In this document: positions 13,465-21,775 of the stretch, piece by piece | Layout of the letters: each line of letters begins with the position of its first letter | How positions within the stretch are numbered: the first letter of the stretch is position 1 | Assembly: GCA_030248225.1 (NCBI GenBank) | Contig: JASANE010028820.1 | Coordinates: 1-64,000 of the forward strand | Origin: Trileptium ribeirensis | Taxonomy: Eukaryota; Nematoda; Enoplea; Enoplida; Thoracostomopsidae | DNA: 64,000 bases | Direction: 5' to 3' | The notes under the pieces: generated by a model | What the model saw: the letters and a program-made list of their open reading frames with translations, nothing else | Told to the model about the DNA's origin: nothing | Databases searched by the model: none | Made by a program: the position numbers and the translations under genes

Positions 13465-14102
13465 CTGAAATTTGAATTTTCACTATGGCCTAAATTAATG
13501 GAACGTTGAGGAGAATGTAAATTATATGTATATATTATGTGAGCAAATACATATGTACGATGTATTAATAGTGTTACATGGGTGCAGGTGTGTGTAATGA
13601 AGTACACATTGTGTACACATAAATATAAAGTTTATTTTTAATTAGTTCTGTTGAAAGTTTGAAACAGAATCGCATTCGTATCGTATACACAGGTTTTTCC
13701 GAAAATATCAGATGGAAAAAGATTGTTGATTCTGAAAAAGGGTAATGCTCGAGTAAATTTAAGCCGCATCCAATCAAGTTTGACTGCAGACAGCAAAATT
13801 ATCGCATCCAGCATGCTCGATCACCTAATAGGAATTTATTTCAAGGTAAAAACACGCAATAACTTTTCGAAATTTGAAAAGTCACTATTTCTGGCAAAAT
13901 GTGGAAGAACCATATTAGGGCCCAGAACTGTCCAGCAAGTGGTCCCACAAAAAGTCGTAGTCAGTGAAGCAGTACATCTCGATGAGCTGATTCTGCATCT
14001 TTTTCGATTAGAAGCCGGCGTCGCGATACATGAACTGCGAAACACTGATACCAGCATGGTCATCTTTGGCAAAGTACCCTTAAAATCCTGTTTTGCCATT
14101 TC

Positions 14103-14485
14103 GACCCGGAAGATGGGGTGGAAGCTGTTCGCGTTCAACGATAGAGCACATGGTCATGACCTTCACTATCAGAATTTTTATCGAAATCCAATCATTAGAG
14201 CATCAGTTATAAATGAGAAAAAAAGAAATGTTCACGATTTTCCATTTAAAGTCTTCCGTGGAAACCAAGGTCTTCCGTGGAAACCAAGGTCTTCCGTTGA
14301 GACCAAGGTCTGCCGTGGAAACCAAGGTTTTCCGTGGAAACCAATTTAGAGTCTTCCGTGGTCTTACATTTCTACCCGGAAGATGGGGTGCAAGCTGTTC
14401 TCGTTCAACAATTCATCACATCGTCATCACTTTCACTACCCAACAACATTTTTATCGAAATCCATCCATCCGAACATGAGTTATA
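14103..14485. repeat. Tandem duplication of a ~110-bp segment
   Basis: A block starting ACCCGGAAGATGGGGTG at about 14104 recurs at about 14374. Both copies end with ATCGAAATCCA and AGTTATAAAT. The 19-bp array at 14251-14345 sits between the copies. The 208-codon plus-strand frame over 13723-14349 translates the array and does not look like a protein. Confidence 0.65.
14251..14345. repeat. 19-bp tandem repeat, five units
   Basis: Five head-to-tail units of GTCTTCCGTGGAAACCAAG run without gaps. Units 1 and 2 are identical and units 3-5 carry one to three changes. A partial unit follows after a 5-nt spacer. Confidence 0.9.
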
Positions 14486-15673
14486 AATAACAGCGTGTTT
14501 TCGCTCCGTTTCAATTATGTTATAAATTTAGATAATTGTGGTTGACACAATATTCGTTATTAAAAACTTTTCAGTTCGAATATTCAGTTTTCACTCCTTC
14601 AGTTTACAAATTTACATAGCTAGACTTAAAATAGACGCGGGATTTGCAACGTTTAAATTTTGTTTCCAATCATATATTATGAACAAACAGAACAACTGGC
14701 TATATATTATAATTATATTAGATAAATATAATCTAATATAATATATATTTCTATAACGTAACGGTAATGTAATATATAGCATCATTGCTGTTGGGTTTAC
14801 CTTAAGTAATAGCAGACATTAATTCCGAAAAAATGTGTTTCAACCCTGTAACTTCTGAACTCAGTGATGAACATGCTCGCTTACTATGTTGTAGGCATGT
14901 CTTCATCTAAAAATCGTACATAACATGCTGTACTGAATAAGGTACACCATAAAACGTTGAAAATAAAAATTTCATTTTTTCAATAAAAATTAAATGAAAA
15001 GGTCACATTGTACTTCTAATGTATACATTATATAACCATGTAATTCTTGAAATTTTGTTGCAACTCTAGTAATAAAACAACCGATTGGGGTATTACGCTC
15101 ATTTTGTTCTGTTGGGTGAAGTCTATAGGGATGAGGTTTAAATCTATGCGGCAGCAATAACAGTGGGGTGCACATATCTCCGCCAGTTCAGGAGCAGGGG
15201 TCAAACAAAGCAACACTTCAGGCTATCCGGTGCAATTTGGAGTTAGGTTATAACTAAGCCGTTTCAGCTAAAATTTTAGCAGCTGATCTAGCCTCAGGTG
15301 GCTTGCCTGTGGAAGCAGTATGCCTTAGGAAAACGGTCGTATTAAGAGACAGCGGAGCAAATCATAATTTTAGTTGAAAATTTATGTTAATTTTGTTGGG
15401 TCTTCTAGGCTATAGCCGCATTCTGACCCAATTTCCGCAAATATGTAGTTTAATATACCATTCGAACCGCATCGACGAGCTTTAGCGAACGGTTTAAAGT
15501 CATGGAAAATGGTTCATATGCTAAACAGCTACGGCCATTTAAATAAACTCCAAAGACTTCTCTAACCTGTGAAGTCAAGAATTCAACTGATTTTGACATT
15601 GTAGTTACATAATATAATAATATAATTATTTAATTATAAGATATAATTACATAACTATAATATGGAACTATAT
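14486..15673. other. AT-rich DNA, no gene seen
   Basis: Runs of TATA and ATAATATAAT dominate near 14700-14780 and 15600-15660. No protein-like frame or RNA gene is visible. Confidence 0.5.
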
Positions 15674-15999
15674 CATAGGTGCGAATAAATATAGAGCAGG
15701 AGATTACCCCTAACGCACCACTCAAGACACATTTACCCTCCCGGAAGGCTCAACAACAAACCCAAGCAAGCAACGATTTGGGAAATTTGGCAAAAACTTG
15801 ACAAAATGCAACACTTTATCCAAAATATGGGAAATTAGCAAAAATTGAGGACCATTGGAGAAAATTTTAGGGAAATTGGAAAAATTACGAGCACTTGTAA
15901 TTTAGAAAATTTACCTTCCACTAACTTTCCCCTCAAAGAGAATATCCTCTCCACCACCGAAACTACCAACCCCTAATTTACGGACCTCGAGCCCCTATG
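15674..15999. mobile_element. Small hAT-like MITE, copy 1 (diverged)
   Basis: The left end CATAGGTGCG and right end GCCCCTATG are degraded forms of the inverted ends CATAGGTGTC/GACACCTATG seen in three other copies (46257, 52474, 54307). The interior shares their features: short G-rich or C-rich blocks around ...CTCCCGGAAGGCT and runs of GGAAATTGGCAAAA type. The flanks match at only about 5 of 8 positions. It has no coding capacity. Confidence 0.55.
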
Positions 16000-16149
16000 C
16001 ATTATGTAATTGCATAACAATTATATATTACACCTATACAATATAATAATACATTATATTAATATATTCTACAATTTATTATATTATGTAAATAAATAAT
16101 TCATAACGGCCTCCCTGGCGCTATATTTTAGGCTCATATTTGATACTAT
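16000..16149. other. AT-rich spacer before the LINE fragment
   Basis: Runs of ATTATATTA-type sequence with no gene. Confidence 0.5.
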
Positions 16150-16437
16150 TGTCTGAATTGCGGACAGTACAGCGAAAAGTTACAGATTTGAGAGCAAGAG
16201 CCTCTATAACTAAGAATACTACATTTCGATCTCGGTGCGGTTTTCAAACATTTCAGTAACGAATACAATCCCACATCATTGTTTCGAAACAGACAGGACA
16301 CGGGAACATTCAGTGAAGCCCCGCAAGCCTAAATTCAAAACAAACCTATTGAACAGGACATTCCTGGTACGTATTGTAAACGCTTGGGATAACTTACCTA
16401 GACAACCTGACATCAAAAATTTCGTTACATCGCTAAA
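16150..16437 (+). pseudogene. 3' end of a CR1-like LINE reverse transcriptase, left part
   Basis: From 16235 the frame reads the typical C-terminal end of a non-LTR retrotransposon reverse transcriptase: a TREHSVKPRKPKF segment, then LNRTFLVRIVNAWDNLP, a variant of the family's F-x-x-R-V-V-N-x-W-N-x-L-P signature. An upstream piece (about 16165-16255) continues in another frame with an RDLRARASITKNT-like stretch, so the copy has frameshifts. The LTR retrotransposon interrupts it at 16437. The same frame resumes at 32856 and ends at a stop at 32925-32927. The family assignment comes from the motif only. Confidence 0.7.
16433..16437. repeat. Target-site duplication CTAAA, left
   Basis: These five bases before the 5' LTR are identical to 32856-32860 after the 3' LTR. 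Five-bp duplications are usual for Ty3/gypsy integrases. Taking out the element with one copy keeps the host LINE frame open, an independent check that both boundaries are right. Confidence 0.9.
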
Positions 16438-16621
16438 TGTTGGGGCTGGTGCCTTTTTCACCACAAAATTTTTCTTTTTCTATTCAAAAGGGGCCGCCCC
16501 CACGCCGCCCTGGTATTCCCTGTCGCCTCGGCGTGGCATATGAGCGTATGAGTACGTAAACTAATATATGTCCTACTATATATTTTATATATACATATAA
16601 ACTAGCTATGTAATTTCCTAG

Positions 16622-17413
16622 CTTAATTAAAACCAACTTTAATAAAATATAATATTACTTATTTATACAATTCCCCTAAATAACCCTACCTTTCCCCAAC
16701 CTAAATTAAATACCCTCAAACCCTCCAAAACACACTTTTTCTTTTTCCCCACTCTTTCCTTTACAATATATACCTCACCCACCCTTTTCTTTTACACCCA
16801 ACCAAAATTCTACCCAAAATTTATTTTTCTCCTTTTTCTCATTTTTATACCAAAATTCAAACCCCTCCCTCTCACTCAAACCTCCACGAATATCCCTAAA
16901 ATTTTCATATCTTTTTCACATCACCACCCCCATTCACATATTAAACCTCCTCCTTTCCCTTCTTCCTATTTTCTATAAATTTACCCTTTCCAAAAATATC
17001 CTTTTTCTTCCCTTTTTCTCCATTTTTCCAACATCCCCCTTTCCTTCAAAACCCTACCAATCCACCCCAAATTTTAATATCCTTTTTCCCTTACCACCCT
17101 TATTCATATATCTACTCCACCCCTTTTCCATATCTCAATTTTTCATAAATTTCTATTTTCCAAAATTCCGATTTTTCTCCAACTTTTTACATTTTTCAAA
17201 CATCTCCTATTTTTTAAACCTAAACCCCCACTCCACAAATTCCCAATTTTAATTCCCCTACCTACCCCCTTCATCATATTAAAATTTCACCATCCCCCTT
17301 TTTCTACTTTTCTCAAACCACACCCCACCTTTTTACCCTTTTCTCCTTTCAAATTTTTCATTTAAAATCCTTTTTAAATTTTATAATAAATATATAATAT
17401 ATATATTATATTC
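16622..17413 (+). other. G-depleted tract in the 5' LTR
   Basis: Of 792 plus-strand bases I count two G (near 16889 and 17168). C, T and A are all abundant, so it is not a simple poly-pyrimidine or AT run. The tract ends abruptly at GCGGCAAGCGCG. A G-free strand can contain no ATG, no GT or AG splice site and little RNA secondary structure. Whether it is transcribed as a leader or serves as promoter DNA cannot be told from sequence. Confidence 0.9.
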
Positions 17414-18057
17414 GCGGCAAGCGCGTGTTATATTAATATGGTATAGAGTATTGTTGTTTTCGCTAGTTGGGCGCCTTGCATATGTATACATGGTTACTCG
17501 TTATTGTATAGTGAATTTAATTTTTCAATTAGTATGTATTATGATGATTAGTTTTGAGTTGAGATAATTACCTAGCTACTTTAGGGACTGTCTCATGGCG
17601 ATTACAACGTGTCGTTTTAGGGGAGATGGTGTTAATTATTTTTGTGAGCGGTTGCGCTGTGCGATATTGAGTTCTTGTGTAATTTTTCTGGTCTCTCGAA
17701 TGGATTAGTTAGCTACTTTTAATTAGTTCTTATGACGTTTCACAGAGTATGGCGAGTGGCGTTTTAAAATGCAGTGTTGGCAATGTGTCGTTTGAAAACA
17801 TGCTAGTCGGTCACAACCTGTTTAATTTGAGATATACTTATTTGTAATGCGTTTTCGTTAACGTCGTGTTGTTTAACGGTTAATTATATCTGCTTTCATG
17901 GTTTTGCGAGTTCTCTCGGGTGGCCTCACGATTTAGCTCAAGTAGTATCGTACTAACAATTCTGGTAAATTTAGCGGTGACTCGATTACGTGTACAATAA
18001 CCCGAAACAATCTAAGAGTGCGAGACGTCATGACCTAAGTCTTTAGCTGGAGGTTGT

Positions 18058-18279
18058 ATGCAAAGCTTTATAGAGTACGTTGGAACTGGAAACTCTTTAT
18101 ATCCGTTCTTGGTTTACGTCATCTGCAAAGCAGAGTGTTGTGATATTCGCTGCCTGGATGAACAGGGTAAAACGGAGAAGAGTATGCGACCGATTTTGTT
18201 TTATCGACATGGAAATGGGACTTGTTATCTTTATTATGCATTCGTTCATGTATTAAAGCGTATTACTTGTGAACTATAG
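18058..18279 (+). CDS. Small ORF inside the 5' LTR, 73 codons
   Basis: The frame encodes a cysteine-rich small protein with a CKAECCDIRC segment. It is repeated in the 3' LTR at 32141. The two copies differ at three bases, including one that turns the stop into a Leu codon, giving 78 codons there. That divergence equals the LTR average, so there is no sign of selection on the protein. It lies in the G-containing third quarter of the LTR. It may be a leader peptide or chance. Confidence 0.2.
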   Translation: MQSFIEYVGTGNSLYPFLVYVICKAECCDIRCLDEQGKTEKSMRPILFYRHGNGTCYLYYAFVHVLKRITCEL

Positions 18280-18773
18280 ACGAGGTGTTATTAGTGTAAA
18301 ATCCTCACGGAGTGCCGTAACCTGCCTCGGAACTTAAATGTCGATAAGTGTAATTTACAAGTTAAGCGTTAGAGTTAACGATTCGATAGATGGTTGCAAG
18401 CTTTAGCGAGTAAAACCCACCGCCTTGATCGATCAAGGCACTGCAAAGAATAGGCACTTCGTCACATTAGCTAATAAACCTTTATCGCCATAGTGCCTGT
18501 TGTTGGTGTCATTGCAAGAGAGCGTAATAAAGCTAATCGGTAATTCACAGAGCTGTTATCTGGTCAAAGTCCCACTAGAATAGCAAAAAGCAAGGTTGGA
18601 GTTATCACCACTTTCCTGGTACGCCAGACCACGAATTCGCGCACCCCAGCTGTCAGTGTAGTATTAATTGGTGGCCTAAATTCTCTCTTTCGTGTATTAT
18701 AGTAAGCACTGGGGATCGGAGCGCCGCGTAAGCACAGAGCTACACCGCCGCAGAAAAAGATTAAGCTCCGACA

Positions 18774-18791
18774 TGGTGGCCATGACGAGGC
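18774..18791 (+). promoter_or_regulatory. Primer-binding site
   Basis: Immediately after the 5' LTR comes TGGTGGCCATGACGAGGC. A site starting TGG and touching the LTR is the standard tRNA primer-binding arrangement. The tRNA would end ...GGCCACCA. An arginine tRNA is conceivable from the acceptor stem, but I do not assign it. Confidence 0.75.
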
Positions 18792-18910
18792 CAATGCCAA
18801 TCCAGATCCTGTGAAGATTCAGGTGGTACGTTTGCCGGATTGGTTCGTGGTTAGTGGTGATATTTATTGACATTTTCTTAGTGTTACTTTTTGCGCGTTA
18901 CAGCACGAAT

Positions 18911-18920
18911 TGGTAAGTAG
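18911..18920 (+). promoter_or_regulatory. Candidate splice donor in the leader
   Basis: TG|GTAAGTAG, a strong 5' splice-site match, lies between the primer-binding site and gag. An acceptor with a pyrimidine-rich lead (ATTTCAG ending at 25543) sits 141 bp before the third gene. Together they could give a spliced subgenomic mRNA for that gene, as retroviruses do for env. This is an inference from consensus matches only. Confidence 0.35.
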
Positions 18921-18969
18921 TCTAGCTGTGACCGGCGAAGTTTTTATTGAAAAAATATTTTGTCATATT

Positions 18970-19083
18970 ATGGACGATACCGCGGCACTAATGCCTGGTG
19001 ACGATACCACTCAGTGGACAATAGGAGTGAATAGTACGAGTACGCCAGTACCAGCAGCTACGGACAGCGGCACTATTACATGA
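18970..19083 (+). CDS. Short frame overlapping the gag start, possible true gag N-terminus
   Basis: An ATG at 18970 opens 37 codons rich in Asp, Thr and Pro, ending with TGA at 19081-19083. The stop overlaps the gag ATG as ATGA. The composition suits a Gag N-terminus. It could be the original start of gag, separated by a small indel, or a genuine overlapping leader ORF that feeds gag by reinitiation. Confidence 0.35.
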   Translation: MDDTAALMPGDDTTQWTIGVNSTSTPVPAATDSGTIT

Positions 19084-20324
19084 GTGGTACTACGTTAGAA
19101 GCGACTTTGCGTCGATTGGAGGTAAGCTTAGTTGACACTAGTCGTAAGTACGATGAAATAACTAATTTGGCGCGCGATTCGAATCGTAAATATGATGAAA
19201 TCATCGATTTAGTACGCGAAACTTTACGTGATTCTAGTCGTCAGCACGATAAAATAATGGTAGATACCATGGAACGCAAGCGCAAATTCCAAAACTTTGT
19301 GGTGCGACAAAACAATGATCACCATGAGCAAATAGAACGACAACATAGTAATATACACGCACAAATGGATGAGATGCGGGGTAATCTTAACCAGTTGCGA
19401 GATCTAATAAGTATGGATCCGGTAGTGACCCCGACTTCTGATGTTGGAATAGACGATTCGGTGTATATGGATGCTACTGTGGTAGAAGCACCTACAAGAC
19501 CAAAAGCAAGGTTTGATGTTGAGCCTACGGTTCCGTCATTAGATACAATTAGGGCTGCGCCATCACAAGTGTCGGTACCATTATTTGCAGTGTCAAACTC
19601 GTATGACGCTACATTTGTCCCTAGTAGGGTTTCGTCAGCACCGGTTATCGTATCTACGAGTGTACATGTGTCAGCTCCAGTTATAACGGTTCCAGCTTCG
19701 GTGACTGTCGTCTCGGCCAGTGTTAAGACGGTACCAACTAGTACTACTTCTGCCGCGTGTACACACTGTTCGTGTACTCACGCTGTGGCGTCTGCCCCGG
19801 TGTCAGCGCCTGTGACGGTGGCTGCTCCTGCTATGCCACCTATTGTAGTTAACGTGCCACCTCCGAAAGAACCCGTTAACATTGAGAGGTACGATGGTAC
19901 AACGGATTTCGCCACGTATTTTCGTAGGCTAGAAACGGAGTTTGAATTAGCAGGTGTGGAAAGGTCAAGTGATAAATTTCGTACACTACGTAAGAAGTTA
20001 ACGGATGCTGCCCGAAGTTTTATTGAGTTACTAATGACCGGTCCAGAAGCACCAGAGACATATGAAGATCTGGTGTACGAGCTGCATGAACGATTTGCAG
20101 AAAGCCGAGAATTCGTGGATGAGGTTCAAAGGTTCCAACAAATGAGTCAAAAAAGTTCAGTAGCAGATTTTGCTGATGAGGTAGAATTACAGTGGCGCAA
20201 GCGGATTGTCCCGTTGGAACTCGGTGATAGACACGCCGCTAATTTATTGCGCAATACGTTTTTGCGAGGAATACGACGTGGATTACGTTCACGCCTGATC
20301 TCCGTCCTCAATTGTGTGTTATGA
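19080..20324 (+). CDS. gag: Gag (matrix/capsid part)
   Basis: This encodes the structural protein that packages element RNA into cytoplasmic particles. The frame gives 414 residues. Residues ~1-110 are helical and charged, with repeated (D/N)SxRKYDEI units typical of a coiled coil. Residues ~115-260 are a Ser/Thr/Val/Pro-rich linker with a short HCSCTH stretch. From ~265 onward, IERYDGTTDFATYFRRLETEF and the following ~130 residues look like the capsid region of retrotransposon Gag proteins. The zinc knuckles are not in this frame: they start in the +1 frame at once after the capsid. So either a frameshift site lies at 20299-20324, where the frames overlap, or this copy carries a small deletion. 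Confidence 0.85.
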   Translation: MSGTTLEATLRRLEVSLVDTSRKYDEITNLARDSNRKYDEIIDLVRETLRDSSRQHDKIMVDTMERKRKFQNFVVRQNNDHHEQIERQHSNIHAQMDEMRGNLNQLRDLISMDPVVTPTSDVGIDDSVYMDATVVEAPTRPKARFDVEPTVPSLDTIRAAPSQVSVPLFAVSNSYDATFVPSRVSSAPVIVSTSVHVSAPVITVPASVTVVSASVKTVPTSTTSAACTHCSCTHAVASAPVSAPVTVAAPAMPPIVVNVPPPKEPVNIERYDGTTDFATYFRRLETEFELAGVERSSDKFRTLRKKLTDAARSFIELLMTGPEAPETYEDLVYELHERFAESREFVDEVQRFQQMSQKSSVADFADEVELQWRKRIVPLELGDRHAANLLRNTFLRGIRRGLRSRLISVLNCVL

Positions 20325-21744
20325 TTGTGGTGCCACAGGGTATGTCCGCGCGCGATGTCCATACCGTGATGCACGCCTTCGTCAACAAGAACGCGGTGTA
20401 GTGAGGGAAGTTGTTTCTCGATCACCGCCCGTGCAACGTTCGTTAAATAATGCTGAATCCACCACGCCTAGAGAACTGTGGATGTGTTACTTATGTGGTA
20501 AACCAGGTCACTTTGCTCGTGATTGTCGCCAACGATCAGTAAATGTGGAAAAACATTTAACTGGAGATAATAGGCGCCGGTCGGCATCTGAAGCCGTACA
20601 ATCTGTAGCTTTGGAGACACTAGTTCGCCAAATGAATGATGTAGAGCGTCGCGTGGACGGGCGGATGAACGACATTATTTCTCATTTGACGTCGGACAGA
20701 AAAGCGGATGAGTCTGAAATTTTGCATTCACCATCACGAGTAGTGTTACCCAAGAATTCACGTCATCAAGTACTGGTAGAAAAAGTTCCTGAACGAACCT
20801 TCGAAGAAAATTCGGAACTGCAAAGTGATAAGCCAGTTTCTATAGCGCAGGTAGAGATGCTAGCTCGTCCTACCAAATCGTGTTTTTATGTCGATGTGCA
20901 AATTGATTCGTATAGGTTACGGGGACTAGTAGATACTGGAGCTCAAATGACGATCATGCTCCAAGAAGTTTATGAGGAACATTTTAACCGGTATAAGTTG
21001 AATTCCGAAGTGATTCAGGTATTCGCTTTTGATGGTTCCCCAGCTAGTAAGACCCAGGGATGGTTCGAAGCATTGGTACATTTCGGAGAGCAGTCGCAGT
21101 ATGTGCAAATTCACGTTGTACCGGACATGCCAGTCGCTATCGTCATCGGTGATGACATGTTACGGAAGTTCCAAACTGTAATTGATTACCAGAAAATGCG
21201 AATTCTGGTCAATGATAAATTAGTACGGTCATGGTCGTTAGTCCAACGTAAAGAAACGTCTGTGGAGACTGGTGCCGGAAAAATAATCAAATCCGGAAAA
21301 TTAACTGAAGTTCCAGTGGGTGCTTTTTATGTTTGCAGGGTATCTGTGGATACCGAAATTCCACCGGAAAGTATAAAGTTAGTACCCTGTAACATTAACA
21401 CGACTGATTACAATGGGCAAAGTGTTATGGTAGTGTCTGACGCCGACATGCGATTTAAGCGCCCTATACTTTGTCCAAATGCGGTAGTTGAAGTGCAAGA
21501 GGGCATGGCTTGGGTACCTGTTACAAATTTAGAACAGCGATCGTATAAGGTAAAAGTTGATGACGTGATGTCACACGTCACTGAGATAGTGGATACCGTC
21601 GCTGTCACGTCAACGGAAAAACCAGCGATGACTGATGTCGACTATTCTAAAGCCGTTACCAATAAGATTCAGATTAGAGCGAAAGAAGCTAAACGTTTAT
21701 ATAGGGAATTAGCAGCGGAGATAACGCTAGATAAGGAAGCGTAA
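20299..21744 (+). CDS. pro: Nucleocapsid zinc knuckles and aspartic protease
   Basis: The frame is open from 20299 and overlaps the end of gag by 26 nt; the first non-ATG start is GTG at 20314. Counting from there, residues 2-15 form a C-x2-C-x4-Y-x4-C knuckle whose usual His is Tyr. Residues 58-71 form an intact C-x2-C-x4-H-x4-C knuckle that binds nucleic acid. The protease follows, with the catalytic D-T-G at 207-209 (LVDTGAQMT) and the family's later IVIGDDML segment. It cleaves the Gag-Pol polyprotein. The frame ends at TAA 21742-21744, before the reverse transcriptase begins in a different frame; this looks like a nonsense mutation. The knuckle substitution also suggests decay. Confidence 0.85.
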   Translation, partial: SPSSIVCYDCGATGYVRARCPYRDARLRQQERGVVREVVSRSPPVQRSLNNAESTTPRELWMCYLCGKPGHFARDCRQRSVNVEKHLTGDNRRRSASEAVQSVALETLVRQMNDVERRVDGRMNDIISHLTSDRKADESEILHSPSRVVLPKNSRHQVLVEKVPERTFEENSELQSDKPVSIAQVEMLARPTKSCFYVDVQIDSYRLRGLVDTGAQMTIMLQEVYEEHFNRYKLNSEVIQVFAFDGSPASKTQGWFEALVHFGEQSQYVQIHVVPDMPVAIVIGDDMLRKFQTVIDYQKMRILVNDKLVRSWSLVQRKETSVETGAGKIIKSGKLTEVPVGAFYVCRVSVDTEIPPESIKLVPCNINTTDYNGQSVMVVSDADMRFKRPILCPNAVVEVQEGMAWVPVTNLEQRSYKVKVDDVMSHVTEIVDTVAVTSTEKPAMTDVDYSKAVTNKIQIRAKEAKRLYRELAAEITLDKEA

Positions 21745-21775
21745 TTACCAGAGGGTGTGTCCCTAAAGGAAGCGG

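Larger units (their letters stand above)
16438..18773 (+). repeat. 5' LTR, 2336 bp
   Basis: Starts TGTTGG and ends CCGACA, an imperfect inverted pair. It carries a 267-bp segment (16481-16747) missing from the 3' LTR. That segment is bounded by the direct repeat TTTTTCTTTTTC (16469-16480 and 16736-16747), so the 3' copy probably lost it by repeat-mediated deletion. Next comes a nearly G-free tract to 17413, then TATA-rich sequence (17390-17412), a normal-composition part with a short open frame at 18058, and AATAAA near 18474. The length is far above the few hundred bases common in the family. Confidence 0.95.

Noticed and set aside
13836..14138. Minus-strand frames with a YFAKDDHA stretch faintly like ferritin (YFDRDDVA)
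   Set aside because: Two stops interrupt the matching frame, and the later ferritin signatures (glutamates and the His/Glu helix) cannot be found.
14251..14345. CRISPR array
   Set aside because: Units are contiguous 19-mers without spacers, in a eukaryotic context.
13723..14349. 208-codon plus-strand open frame
   Set aside because: Its last third is translation of the 19-bp tandem array, and the rest shows no domain or codon-like character.
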